64,000 nucleotides of DNA, from NCBI GenBank assembly GCA_900095095.1, contig FMBT01000304.1, positions 372,001-436,000 on the forward strand. Reading direction: 5' to 3'. The stretch is from Fragilariopsis cylindrus CCMP1102. Lineage: Eukaryota > Bacillariophyta > Bacillariophyceae > Bacillariales > Bacillariaceae. Position 1 is the first letter of the stretch. Each line of letters starts with the position of its first letter. The position numbers were made by a program, and so were the translations under genes. This document shows, in pieces, positions 53,131 through 64,000 of this stretch. The notes below the pieces were generated by a model that saw only the letters and a list, made by a program, of their open reading frames with translations, made no database searches and was not told the origin of the DNA.

Positions 53131-54795
53131 TAACTAAAGTAATTCTAATTGGTATCATTTTTATCCCACAAATTCTCCACTGGAGTTTGGTTATTGGAGG
53201 AATATTAATCTACTTTGAATAACAAGATGAATAACTTCTCCTTAGGTTCTAGAACCAGCATGGTGCACCAAAATACCACCCAGTCATCCATCCCATATCC
53301 ATAGGGGATGAACCAAGGGTCATGATCCCTCATACTTACCTTATTCTTGCCTCCAGAACACATACATTGTATTTTTGCCAACATGTCATATTTCCATGCC
53401 CAAAAGTATCATTCAGAAATAGGCTGCCACAACATCAAAAATAGGAGTTGGACCATGGTTTGAACACCCAGATACCTTCCATATATGCATATGGTCAAAA
53501 TATATCAACAGTAACTGGAGCATTTGCCATATTGGTGGTGAGGTGGGGTGGGGTGGGGAACAATAGAATAGACATAAAATAGTCCAAAATGCACACATTG
53601 CAAAAATATTTGTGATGATACCGCGCCTATACCAGGTATGCTGAGTCCCAAATAGAATAGCTAGGCATCAACCTAAACAATATAAAGGTTCTGGATTATA
53701 TCATTGCTTTAGGTAACCATACATATATTTGGGGTATCACGGGTCAAAACCAACTGCTATTAAAACACACGATTTCTCTAAGTGCCAAGTCGAGTGCGCG
53801 TGTAATCAAGGTCGTGATGCACCATCAATACAGACCTAATAACCTTGGAAGATTATATGCAGCTCAACATTATACCTATGGGTACAAGGTACAACTATTG
53901 CTTAGGGCTGTAGGGAGGTTAGGAAGGTGTCAGGGAGTGCTAAGCCCCCAAAAGGGTCATTTAGGCCCCAGAATAGGTTTCCCCCCTTTAGCACCCACAT
54001 CAGCGTGGTCCTGCCCATAGCTTGCCAAGTTTATCTTTTCCTTGTTGTATATGGTCAAGTCCATGTGCTTACTTTGGGATAATTCATCCTTTTGAGTGTG
54101 TACTAGGTCACATACCCTCCCCAAATGGGCCATTTTCCCATGTCCTAGGCTGCATCACACCCTTTACCACCTTCCAGTGTGAAGAGCATATACCTAGCGC
54201 CCCAAAGTCCGGTCCAGGTATCCACCCTATGCATATTAAGCTCAAATTATACCATCTGATTGGGACTCTATACATGCTAGGATGGGTTAGAATGCCAGAA
54301 AGTGGATTGGTACAGGTAGCAAGTACCACAGGCCATGATTTAGTTTTTTCACATTATCTAAAATAAAACTAAATAAGTACAGGACTGTCCTTTGACTAGA
54401 AGTTAAAAGTACGGTATGTCGATGATTACCATCAGCATTTATGACGATCGGCATTATAACGTTAGAATATTCAGAACTCCGATATGGATCTGGGTACAAT
54501 GGAAGCCTAACTATAATATTCGAAAACTGTCTTAAAATATTGTCTTATTGGTATACTTAAATTAATTAAACTATATACACATATATGATCACCTAAAATA
54601 TCTCTCATCTATACAACTCGCAAGGATTCATCAGTGGGATAGAAGTCGTTGTATTCATTCAAAGTTACATCTAGTGCTGTTATTATTATTAGTTCACCTC
54701 ATCAGTCAAAAGGCACCCACAATGAGAGTTAGCACCATATTGGCTTTGTCCTTCTTCCCATTTTATTTTTATTTTCTTAAGAGCATTAATCGCGC
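53131..54795. other. Gene-free region of different composition, then 3' flank of the Cys-Trp gene
   Basis: From 53220 to 54360 the sequence is GC-richer and not repetitive within the window, with no ORF that I trust. It may be an old insertion. From about 54540 the sequence is the 3' flank of the gene at 54796 and recurs at 56570-56836 (TCACCTAAAATATCTCTCAT, AAAGGCACCCACAA). Confidence 0.5.
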
Positions 54796-55971
54796 TTACA
54801 TAGTGGTGTATCCAACAATAACGATAGCAATTGTCGTCATCAAAGACGACGACGACGCACTAATACCAGTGTAACTACCACCAGATTCAGATTCAGTTGC
54901 AGCATCAACCTCATCAGATAAAATAGCAACATTACCATTATCATTTTGTGGAAACCGCGGTGGTGTTGGTTTGGTTAATTCTGTTGTTGTACAACCATTT
55001 GAAGAATCAACTTCACCGCATTGATCCCCACAACCAGAGTCGTCCGGATTGTCGTTTGGGGAAAATGTCGTCTCTTCCCAATCACCATATGGGAAGAAAC
55101 AAGTTGGGTACCAACAATATTTGTCTTCGTTGTTTAGTTTAAAACAGTAACCTACATATTTAATTGGTGGCTCGGTGGGTGGTCCGGTTGATTCTGGTGC
55201 TGGACCTGGTGTTGGACCTGGTGTTGGACCTGGTGTTGGATCTGGTGTTGGATCTGGTGTTGGATCTGGTGTTGATGCACCATTTGAAGATTGAACATCG
55301 TTACATTGCGAACCACAACCAGCGTCGTCCGGATTATCGTTTGGGGAGGGAAATGCCGTCTCATCCCAATCACCAATTGGGAATGAATAAGTTGGGTACC
55401 AACAATTTACGTCTTCATTTCTTAATTTAAAGCAGTAGTCTACACTACACCTAGAATCATTGTCACCATCATTATCATCATTACAGGTAAAAGTACCACC
55501 ATCTGAAGCTGTTAATTGGGTACACTTTCCACCACAATCAGACAAGCCTGTCGTCTCTTCCCAATTATCACCAGTTGGGCGAGAATCCGTTGTGTACCAG
55601 CAATATTTGTCTTCGTCCCTTAATTTAAAACAGTAGTCTACATTTGGGTTGTAAATACTACGTTCTAGACCATCTGCTTGAAGACCACGCATATTATCAG
55701 AGGTACCATCAACAATAAGACTATTATTACTATTAGTATTATTATGATCCTTATTGCCACCCGGATAATATACAACCATCAGCATCATAATGGTAGCCAA
55801 AACAGTAGCAGTAGCAATACTTTGTTTGCGACTAATGACAAGACCCTTCGTCCCATTATTGACGCTGTTTTTGTTCAAACTGCTTCCATCCTTGCGCATA
55901 CTAATACTCATGCCATTATCGTCCGACGATCCATAGTCGTGTTCGTTTTCGTTTGTTGTTTTTGCTACCAT
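54796..55971 (-). CDS. Surface protein with three Cys-Trp repeats, copy 1
   Basis: 391 residues. The short acidic N-terminus is followed by a basic stretch and a membrane helix (about residues 48-69, SIATATVLATIMMLMVVYYPGG), so the rest is probably outside or lumenal. It holds three units of about 45 residues with the signature YCFKL.NEDKYCWYPT..P.GDW and then SGCG.QC, first separated by an Asn/Asp-rich linker and then by a PDPT/PGPT spacer (12-bp DNA units, about 55196-55273). The C-terminus is Thr/Pro-rich and ends in a hydrophobic tail (MTTIAIVIVGYTTM). No known family was recognised. The Cys pattern implies disulphides. The neighbouring copy at 56838 is about 2 kb upstream on the same strand. 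Confidence 0.78.
   Translation of the reverse strand: MVAKTTNENEHDYGSSDDNGMSISMRKDGSSLNKNSVNNGTKGLVISRKQSIATATVLATIMMLMVVYYPGGNKDHNNTNSNNSLIVDGTSDNMRGLQADGLERSIYNPNVDYCFKLRDEDKYCWYTTDSRPTGDNWEETTGLSDCGGKCTQLTASDGGTFTCNDDNDGDNDSRCSVDYCFKLRNEDVNCWYPTYSFPIGDWDETAFPSPNDNPDDAGCGSQCNDVQSSNGASTPDPTPDPTPDPTPGPTPGPTPGPAPESTGPPTEPPIKYVGYCFKLNNEDKYCWYPTCFFPYGDWEETTFSPNDNPDDSGCGDQCGEVDSSNGCTTTELTKPTPPRFPQNDNGNVAILSDEVDAATESESGGSYTGISASSSSLMTTIAIVIVGYTTM
55196..55273. repeat. 12-bp coding minisatellite, about 6.5 units
   Basis: The unit is GGACCTGGTGTT / GGATCTGGTGTT. On the minus strand it encodes a PxPT spacer (PDPTPDPTPDPTPGPT). The neighbouring paralogue lacks it, so the length may vary. Confidence 0.92.
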
Positions 55972-56837
55972 TTTGTCGCTAATTGTTGAACCCGTCTATT
56001 TTTTACAGTTACTACCTTTGATTAAGATATCTTATTATATGTACTGTACTGCTGATAAGTTAGTGCTACTAGCATAATCTTTTTTTTTTGGGTGGTACAC
56101 TCGATAGTCGTGTGAAATCTTTTAAGATTTTGATTTGGGCGAGCGTTGACATCGAATGAATCAATCAAGCTGGGACCGTTGAAGTCGAAGCACAAAGTGC
56201 GAACTGCGAACCGCTACTACAAATACCGTATTACCGTAGGCCAAGTGATGTTACAAATAGTTATTGTTTATGAATCAAGCTTACAGCTCCCCAACGACAC
56301 ATTTTTAACTTTCTATCACCTCAAATTAACTACGCAGTGACAAAATGCCTATCATGAAAACTGTACTCTTCTCATTTCTTTCACACATAGTGACGTATAT
56401 TTTTTTACCTTCTTCAGGCGCGACAAGATTTCAATAGCATACGGTATTTACAATAATTCGGAGTAATAGCTTCGCGAATTTTTTTTGAACAGCAGTTCAC
56501 TTTATTTCGGAATTTTCGCTCAAAAAAAGATGTAACTACCATATTAGAAGAGTGAGTGAGCGAGTCTTATTGCTATACTTAAATTGTTTAAATTATATAC
56601 ACATATATATATCAACCTAAAATATCTCTCATCTTTACAACTCAAATGAATTCTCGTATCATCATCATCAGAGGGATAGAAAGTCATTGCAGTCATTCAA
56701 AGTTACATCTAGCGTTGTTATATTATTATTAGTTCACCTCATCTCAGCCAAAAGGCACCCACAACGAAAGTTGACACCAGATTGGCTTTGTCCTTCTTAC
56801 CATTTTATTTCTACCTTTTTTGAAGCATCATTCGCGC
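55972..56837. other. Spacer between the Cys-Trp copies
   Basis: No gene. It holds the 5' flank of copy 1, including ACCTTCTTCAGGCGCGAC near 56405, which also occurs at about 58425 upstream of copy 2, and the 3' flank of copy 2 (56570-56836). Confidence 0.65.
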
Positions 56838-57728
56838 TTACATAGTGTTGTATCCAACAATAACGACAGCAATTGTCGTCATCATCATTACCAAAGACGA
56901 CGACGACGACGACGACGCACTAATACCAATGTAACTACCACCAGATCCAGATTCAGTTGCAGCATCAACCGTACCAAATAAAATATTATCATTACCATCA
57001 CTATTTTGTGGAAACCGCGGTGGTGTTGGTTTGGTTAACTCTGGTGTGGTACAACCATTTGAAGAATCAACATCATAATTATAATGGTCTATACATTCAG
57101 TGTTACACCTAGGATCATTATCACCATAATCATCGTTATCACAGGTAAAAGCGCCACCATTTGAAGCTGCAAATCGGGTACACATCAAACCACAGCCAGA
57201 GTCGCCGGGATAGTTGCTTGGGGCAAATGTCGTCTCTTCCCAGTCATCATATCTATATGGGCGTGAATAAGTTGGATACCAACAATACCTGTCTTCTTTT
57301 TTTGATTTAAAACAGTAGTCTACATTACACCTAGGATCATTGTCACCAGAATTATTGTCATCACAGGTAAATGTACCACCATTTGAAGCTGCAAATTGGG
57401 TACACTTCAAACCACAACCAGACGAGTCCGTCATCTCATCCCAATTACCAGATGGGCGAGAATAAGTGGTGTACCAACAATATTTGTCTTCGTTCCTTAG
57501 TTTAGAACAGTCTTCCCAATCACCAGATGGGCGAGCATCCGTTGTGTACCAACAATATCTGTCTTCGTTCCTTAGTTTAAAACAGTTGTCTACATTTGGG
57601 TCGTAAATACTGCGTTCTGGACCATCTGCAAGACCACGAATACTATTGTTACCATTATTAGTATGATCATTATTGCCACCCGGATAATACACAACTATCA
57701 TCAGCATCATTATAATGGTAGCTATTAT

Positions 57729-57759
<31 letters not shown>

Positions 57760-57956
57760 ATGCTGTGTTTACGAATCTCATTCTTATTGTTGCTGTTTCT
57801 GTTTTTCAAACTGTTTCCATCCTTGCGCATAATAATGGTAATACTGCCATCATCATCAATGGTATTGATAGCAGTATCGATAGTTTTATTATACAAGGAA
57901 GTATTACCGTTCGATCCATATTCGTTTTCGTTTTCGTTTGCTGTTTTTGACACCAT
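56838..57956 (-). CDS. Surface protein with Cys-Trp repeats, copy 2
   Basis: 372 residues, with ATG at 57954-57956. The plan matches copy 1: N-terminal MVSKTANENENEYGS, RKDGNSL, a membrane helix preceded by an Ala run (nine or ten Ala, a GCA/GCT repeat), YYPGGN, then Cys-Trp units NCFKLRNEDRYCWYTTD (truncated), CSKLRNEDKYCWYTT and YCFKSKKEDRYCWYPT, Asn/Asp linkers with FTCDDNN and FTCDNDD, and the same Thr/Pro tail KPTPPRFPQN with a hydrophobic end. The PxPT spacer of copy 1 is missing, and the unit order differs, so copies have exchanged or lost units. Function unknown. Confidence 0.78.
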
Positions 57957-59014
57957 TTTTGTTTGTCGCTATAATTTTTATCTTTTGGACTCGTCTACTG
58001 TATTTACAACTACTATACTACTGTACTTATTTTTGGTTAACTTTTATCTTATTATTTTATGTACTTCTATTCTATTTTTTTCTTTTATTGCACTCGATAT
58101 ACGGTATGAAAGCTCTTCAGCTCTCTCACAACATATGCAGCGAAGGTGACAGTGACACCACAGTTAATTTATCATTCAAATTAACTAGTGACAGCCCAAG
58201 AACTCAACTGACTGCCTATCTCTTGAATACTCTTTCATTTTTCGCTACTTGGTGACGTATTTATTAGTTGTTTTTGTTCTTCTTGTCATATTATTGTACA
58301 GTAGTTAGTCGTCGTCGATATATGACGTACTTATTTCAGTTTATCAGACCCATATTAGCACTCGATCTGACCCTTTGCAAAAAATGAACCATATCGGTTG
58401 TTAAAGCGAACTGTATTATTTTTATACCTTCTTCAGGCGCGACGAAATATATACGGTATTTGCTGTTGTACAACAACACTCTTACCGTACTACAGGTACT
58501 TTTCGGAAGAAATATAATTGAAGAACAAATACTACTAGTAATTGTTATAACGTAAGAAACAACGTGTTAGGAATACCGTTAGTACGATTCATACATACAT
58601 ACGAATCACTAAGTATTCTTACCTTTAGTATGTAAAATCATGATGTTTCTTTTGTCGTAAAATCACGTCCGACAATCGTACGTTCGTGCTTACACGGGAC
58701 TACTGAAACCAATTATCCATCAATCATTTCAAAAATAGCAAAAAATCATAACGTCCTTCATGCTGAAGACAAGATACTCACAGTAGACGATCACTCGCAA
58801 ATCTGAAGGACGACAGCGCATCGCAACAACAACAACCTCACACATCACATTTCATATCGATACTACAGGACGCCGCAGTGCGTCTCAAGCCATCACGATA
58901 CAGTACGTACGTCTGCTGGCACACTAGCTAGGAAAGAAGAAGAAATCTCAAAGAAGAGAGAAAGCAACAGCAGATAGATTTACTTAGTCTTTGATCAGAT
59001 CATAAATAAAGAGA
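57957..59014. other. Divergent region upstream of copy 2 and of the Trm5-like gene
   Basis: No gene. It contains the duplicated block TACCTTCTTCAGGCGCGAC (about 58425) shared with the flank of copy 1, and AT-rich sequence. Confidence 0.55.
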
Positions 59015-61357
59015 ATGCCGATATCAACAACGCCAACAATATCAACACGTAGTAGCAGTAGAGGAGGAGGAAATAGGAAACGTCAACGTCAACGTCAACA
59101 AAAATCATCAAATAAACATCATTACTTCTTTGTATCCTACGCCGTAATAATAATAATCATTACTATGACGGCGGTTGTTATATTCGCAACAAGATCATTG
59201 TCATCATCAACAAAGACTACAGGTAGTTCTTTTGTACTCACTACGATGTATAAGAATTTCATATATCGCAGTTATGGTGGTGGGTCTATCTCTACAGTAG
59301 GGCGTAGTAGCAGCAGATTCATTCGCCATCAGAGGGGTAGTAATAGTAGTGATAATTCTCTTTTTGTTGTCAATGCTTTTTCGACTATGACAATAACGTC
59401 GTCTCGTTATTATTCGACGTCGTCATTAGGCAGGCAATCAACAAGCAGAGCGATATCATCCTCATCAATATTAATTGCTGACGACGACGAATTAGTAGAC
59501 GACGACGACGAAGTATATAATTTGAATAACAACTGGAAAAAATCATCATTGATAAATCCAACAATAACTTTGGATACTCTATTAGTACCATCAAGTCAGT
59601 TAAACAAATGGATATCACATCCAGAATTACAACATCGATTAGCAAAACCTGATAATTGGGATTTTTTGAAACATGTTCATCCACGTATTAAATTAATACA
59701 ACCAAATGATGATGATGACGATAGTGATAGAAAGCGATATAAACAACTACTATTATTGCCATCATCGGTAATGAATCAATCTACAAATAACGAAACAACA
59801 GCAGAGGATGATGACAATTCTTGGTTTATAGATTTACTATCTTCGTACAATTCGGATCATGAAAATAAAATACAATTGGGTCCACCACTTACAATGAATT
59901 TATCATACAAGCAGTTGAGCTATCAATATATTTTGAATAATTTGTTACCAAAAGATATATTGCCTGCACCATCCTCGTATGAACAAATTGGTCATATAGC
60001 CCATTTTAATCTCAAACCAAAACATTTGCCTTACAAGAAATTGATTGGTGATGCGTTACTTGAAACCTCTACAAGTATTAAAACAGTGGTGAATAAAGTT
60101 GGTCAAGTCAATGGTAAATATCGTACATATGAATGTGAAATATTAGCAGATAATTTAAGTTCAAGTAGTTCATCAAGTAAGTCATCAAGTAGTTCATTAA
60201 GTAGTTCAAATAGTTCAGATTCATTAGAAACAATAGTGATTGAAGATGGTGTTTCTATACAATTAAATGTTGCAAAATGTTATTGGTCGACCAGATTATC
60301 TGGGGAACGTCAAGAATTAATTCAAGATATATTAAGATTGCGGAGTAAGACTAAGAGTAGTATCAACAATAATAGTGGACAACGACAAAGACCACTGGTA
60401 ATCGCGGATGTATTTTGTGGTACAGGTGCAGTATGTCTATTGTTGGCAAAAAAAATTAAAGATGAAGTACAAGCAGAACAGAAATTAAAACTGTTACAGC
60501 AAACGACACCAACGACAACATTTCAAGAGCAACCTTCGTTAACAGTTCTTGCAAATGACTGGAATCAAATTGCTGTAGATTATATGACTAAATCAATGAA
60601 AATAAATTTTGGAATGGATGGTAATACAAATTTAAATACAAATACAAATTCAAGTAGTAGTAGTAGTATGCTGAACTTTGAATTGTCATGTCGTGATTCG
60701 TATGATTTCATTAGCGAATTAGGTGTAGAACAACAGAAGAAGAAGCTTAAAACAAGTATCAATAAAAGAAGTCGTAAAAACAAAAGCAGTAGTAAAAAGG
60801 ATACCGTCAACAAAAAAGGAGAGAACAATAAAGAAGCAGAAGTAGTAGCAGAAGAGGAACGTCCATTACCTGATCATATATTAATGAATTATCCATTAGA
60901 AGGACCACAATTTTTAGGTTCATTACGATGGTGGTCATGGAAACGACTTGAAAATGAAATTCTATCACGAAATAATGAAAATGAATCATGGATCGGTCCA
61001 CGATTTCATGTCTATACATTTGCACGTTCCTCAACCACACCTTCTATAAATGATGAAGAAGATATGGCTGTGAATATAATTACAAATCAATTATTACCAC
61101 CAATTGAACAACAACAACAACAGCATAATGATGATGATGACAATGATGACAATGTAGATAATTATGACAATGAGCAGTCGTCTCTTTCTATTTCAGAACT
61201 AGTACCAGTGTATCGTCGTAACGAATTTAATGAAGAATTTAATACTACTATATCAACACGATTAGTACGTGATGTTGCACCAGGTAAAGTGGTGGTTTGT
61301 GTCAGTTTTTATATTACACCTAAATTAATACGATATATGCAAGGTGATTATTCATAA
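59015..61357 (+). CDS. TRM5: Trm5-like tRNA (guanine-37 N1) methyltransferase
   Basis: 780 residues from ATG 59015. The N-terminal 200 residues are Ser/Arg-rich with a hydrophobic stretch (about 36-56, FFVSYAVIIIIITMTAVVIF), which could be a signal anchor or an organelle-targeting element. Then comes the Trm5 core: LPKDILPAPSSYEQIGHIAHFNL, NVAKCYWSTRLSGERQ, the SAM-binding motif DVFCGTGAVCLLLAKK, ANDWNQIAVDYM, and MNYPLEGPQFLGSLRW, corresponding to the N-x-P-x-x-x-x-x-F-L motif of the family. The enzyme methylates G37 next to the anticodon. The insert after the SAM region is Lys-rich (RKNKSSSKK). If the N-terminus is targeting sequence, the plastid or mitochondrion is the likely site. The Ser and Asp runs are species style. 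Confidence 0.78.
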   Translation: MPISTTPTISTRSSSRGGGNRKRQRQRQQKSSNKHHYFFVSYAVIIIIITMTAVVIFATRSLSSSTKTTGSSFVLTTMYKNFIYRSYGGGSISTVGRSSSRFIRHQRGSNSSDNSLFVVNAFSTMTITSSRYYSTSSLGRQSTSRAISSSSILIADDDELVDDDDEVYNLNNNWKKSSLINPTITLDTLLVPSSQLNKWISHPELQHRLAKPDNWDFLKHVHPRIKLIQPNDDDDDSDRKRYKQLLLLPSSVMNQSTNNETTAEDDDNSWFIDLLSSYNSDHENKIQLGPPLTMNLSYKQLSYQYILNNLLPKDILPAPSSYEQIGHIAHFNLKPKHLPYKKLIGDALLETSTSIKTVVNKVGQVNGKYRTYECEILADNLSSSSSSSKSSSSSLSSSNSSDSLETIVIEDGVSIQLNVAKCYWSTRLSGERQELIQDILRLRSKTKSSINNNSGQRQRPLVIADVFCGTGAVCLLLAKKIKDEVQAEQKLKLLQQTTPTTTFQEQPSLTVLANDWNQIAVDYMTKSMKINFGMDGNTNLNTNTNSSSSSSMLNFELSCRDSYDFISELGVEQQKKKLKTSINKRSRKNKSSSKKDTVNKKGENNKEAEVVAEEERPLPDHILMNYPLEGPQFLGSLRWWSWKRLENEILSRNNENESWIGPRFHVYTFARSSTTPSINDEEDMAVNIITNQLLPPIEQQQQQHNDDDDNDDNVDNYDNEQSSLSISELVPVYRRNEFNEEFNTTISTRLVRDVAPGKVVVCVSFYITPKLIRYMQGDYS

Positions 61358-61770
61358 ACATAACATAAAATCAAATAACGTAAGATAGCAAGATACAGTA
61401 CAAGAAATAAACAATATTAATATTATAGTACCAATGTTAAGCCAAACAACATTGATTTTGAAAGTTTGTATAATGAGAAAAGCTGCGCGCACCTTTCTCT
61501 CCCTTCTATCTTAAATTGTAACTGTAATAGAGATTTTCTCGAATACCTTGGTATTGTGATTCGATTCATTCAACTTTTGACCTGCTACCACTGTTATATT
61601 TTGTTTTGTACTATTATCTTTAACACAAAACCAACCAATAGGAAAAATATAAAAGGTAGTACTGTAATAGTTGTGATATGCTTATATTGGCTGAATCGAA
61701 TCGTTTGTTCCCCTTCTCAACGAAATGACTATGGCAATCACTTCGAGGGTGCTGCCATTCATTATCACTG
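61358..61770. other. Spacer between convergent genes
   Basis: No gene. AT-rich; no structured repeat seen. Confidence 0.5.
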
Positions 61771-64000
61771 TCATTGTCTTGATTTTCTAAGATATGAAAG
61801 GGTGATAACATTTTGAGTGTATTGCCGAATATCAGATTTTGTCATTGCCATGCACGTTGATACAATTGGTTGTATACCACAAAAAAGATAACCAATACAA
61901 ATCAAATTTGCATACTCATAGTGTTTTGCTGCTCCAACGACTAGTAGACACATTCCTGGCAACCAAATGACATAAAAAACGACGAAGATTCGGAGGAAGT
62001 ACCAGACCTAAAAATATATATAAATGGAAGGAGGCTCGTGTTGAGTATACATGTTTAGAAACAAAAGTAGTGTTATTAACGCGCATCTCGATCGATACAT
62101 AACTGCATGACGGAATCAAACGGTCTTACCAATTGCTTCATCCTTCCCGTTGCAGATGGCATGTAGCCACGATACCAGACTGTGATCCAAACGTAACTAA
62201 AGAAAAGAACTGGGAATATGTATGTTACCACCAAACTCCAATAGAAATTTAAATTATTCAAAAATATCGATCTTTCAAAATGGCCTTTCTCAAAAGAAAG
62301 GAGTTGTGCATGGCCAATGAAATAGTGAATGGTAAAAACAAGGATTCCAAAGACGTATACCAATACTGACTGCATAGTCACCTTCCATAGACTTGGTGGA
62401 TCACATTGTGTTGCATTAAATGAATTACGAACTAAAATAAGTACCTCGTAAGATATAACACAATTTAAGTACTTGAATAACAAAGAGAATAAAAATTCAG
62501 AAAAGAATAGCATTTAGATGAGTATTTTGTATTTCGGAAGGAAGAACTTGCAGGATATACGTATAGAGAACTAAAGATGAAAGTCAAACACCAACAACCA
62601 TTCTTACCAAATTTGCAGTGGAACATGCTACCACAAATGCACCTGAAAAAGGATTATTGGACTCGTCCACCGTAATCACACCACTGAAAATGGGATTGTA
62701 TTTCTGATCGACATAACTACTGTACATTCCAAGTAAAAAAATATTGAGTATCATATCAGGTATTGCAAGATACACGAGATACAAATTGTAGCCACTAAAA
62801 CGGGGTTGCAGTTGTACCGAGCCTTGCAACCGTAACGAACTCCTTCTATAGGAGCAGTTGCCGATACTTGTATTGCGGGTTAACGTTGGCCTACTGTTCC
62901 CGTTCGTCGAAGAGATCGAGCCTTGTAACCGTAACGAACGTCTACTATTTGAGCAGCCTAGGCTTGTATTTCGAGTTAACGTTGGCCTGTTATTATTCCC
63001 GTTCGACGAAGAGATTTGCATATTACTGCTATGACTCGTACTTGAGTTTGTCGATGTATTTTTTTCATTCTTCGATTCGTAATGTTCTCCTACAATATGC
63101 AGCCATAAAGGAATTAATAAAGCAGTTATCAGTAGCAATGAAGATAGTACTGCGATTGCGGAAATAACTATCTGTGGATAAACCGTTAATTTGAATTGTG
63201 AATTGTGAATGAAAGGTAGTGTCTTAGTAGATCCTGCTGTCTTACAACATTCATAATATTGGATACCGTATGGATTTGTATTCTTGACTAAAGTTGGAAA
63301 CTGAAGGTCACTATATATGTCTTTATTGTTACAACTGATTGGAAAGATACGACCATATATATCGCCGGACCAGGAGGGCATGTACTTTTCATTACGAAAT
63401 GGTACGCATTCTGTCACATCTAGGAAGTCGTCATTTGTTGTTGTTATGTTGTTGTTCAAAGAGGATTGTTCATCAATATTAAAATCACAACACACAATCG
63501 ATTCTCTGGCACCATACTTTTCCATTTGACGAAGATATGGTTTATTTTCATCTTCCTCACATATCATAAGGCTGTGATCAGCATATAGCTGACCATCGTC
63601 CAAACTACTCTTACTAGTAGCATCGAAAATAGAGGAGGAATTTGTACAATGTCGATGGATAGTGATATTAAGTGGTACATCGGGTGGACAACACGTATAG
63701 TACTGATACGTGACCAGTTTATCAATATCGGTACCCCAATTTTCCGTTTTTTGAATTTTAGGAAAGGCCCCCAGTCGAAAGGTACTTTTAATGGTGGGTT
63801 CTGTTTCGACAATACGTGGAATATATCCGTGAGAACAGATCATCGGGAATAAAATCTCATCCGTATAGCAAGTTAAGGAGATACCAAAGAGATGTGCTAG
63901 ACCAATGGAGGCGCATTTGCTTTCGTCGCAGCTACTGCCGTAATCAAAATCATCATCATCATCAGTATCATCATCATATGATGACAACGCAACTGCTTCG
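61771..64000 (-). CDS. Seven-helix receptor-like protein with Cys-rich ectodomain, partial at the 5' end
   Basis: Exons inferred on the minus strand: 62608-64000 (open past the window edge; the first codon of the reported frame at 63987 is TTG, so the start lies outside), then introns 62472-62607 (GTAAGA..TTCAAG) and 62008-62129 (GTAAGA..TTTTTAG), with exons 62130-62471 and 61771-62007. All joins are phase 0. CDESKC opens a roughly 235-residue extracellular region with CCPPD, IVCCDF and YYECC pairs, likely disulphide-bonded. Then come TVYPQIVISAIAVLSSLLLITALL, an intracellular loop with a 30-residue tandem duplication (RPTLTRNTS..SLRLQGS), LVYLAIPDMILNI, FVVACSTANLYLNCVISYEV, QSVLVYVFGILVFTI, YIFPVLFFSYVWITVWY, FYVIWLPGMCLLVVG and FCGIQPIVSTCMAM. 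It is the longer paralogue of the gene at 16880. GPCR-like by layout; class and ligand unknown. Confidence 0.82.

Noticed and set aside
1-64000. tRNA, rRNA or CRISPR features
   Set aside because: I looked for T-loop GTTCGA boxes and regular spacer arrays. The few GTTCGA hits have no matching acceptor stems, and no evenly spaced direct repeats with unique spacers exist.

Overview
The window reads as nuclear DNA of a diatom, or a close stramenopile relative. Genes lie on both strands, separated by AT-rich gaps of 0.4-4 kb. Many have one or two spliceosomal introns with GTAAGT/GTACGT donors. Proteins are full of Ser/Asn/Gln/Asp low-complexity runs. Several families are typical of diatoms: a CRAL-TRIO-like domain followed by a DUF6824-like domain, RING-H2 membrane proteins, GT61 and GT92-like glycosyltransferases, and a plastid Tic20-like protein with a bipartite-type N-terminus. 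No bacterial operon, CRISPR array or rRNA was seen, and the species cannot be named from this sequence.

Layout. 1-6.6 kb: two paralogous coiled-coil, Ser/Arg-rich proteins. 6.7-11.6 kb: a Ty3/Gypsy-order LTR retrotransposon with two LTRs that look identical over 272 bp, gag and pol in one frame separated by a single TGA, and an integrase that has lost its N-terminal half; a 180-bp triplicate follows it. 12.7-15.8 kb: a tandem pair of RING-H2 membrane proteins, one of which lost its signal-peptide exon. 16.9-18.1 kb: a seven-helix receptor-like gene; its larger paralogue, with a Cys-rich ectodomain, runs off the right edge (61.8-64 kb). 19.3-22.1 kb: a spliced type II membrane protein with a cyclophilin-like domain. 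24.7-27.1 kb: a GT92-like glycosyltransferase whose frame is broken three times and which carries a SAP motif. 28.7-30.6 kb: CRAL-TRIO-like/DUF6824 protein. 30.7-33.7 kb: membrane-anchored metallophosphatase. 34.8-37.1 kb: an MFS transporter lying between two arms of a 220-bp inverted repeat. 38.1-43.5 kb: a membrane protein, a surface protein and a TPR-like protein with an in-frame TAG. 44.1-46.4 kb: Tic20-like protein with EF-hands and a small membrane protein. 46.8-50.4 kb: a two-exon GT61-type glycosyltransferase. 51.3-53.1 kb: a satellite-like array of about 195-bp units. 54.8-58 kb: a tandem pair of surface proteins built from a Cys-Trp repeat that I do not recognise. 59-61.4 kb: a Trm5-like tRNA methyltransferase.

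No pathway operon is present. Recurrent themes are surface or secretory proteins (glycosyltransferases, RING proteins, receptors, Cys-Trp proteins), recent local gene duplication with loss of one module in one copy, and repeat-driven rearrangement. Splice sites were inferred by eye from donor/acceptor motifs, phase and protein continuity; all functional names rest on motif recognition without database searches.
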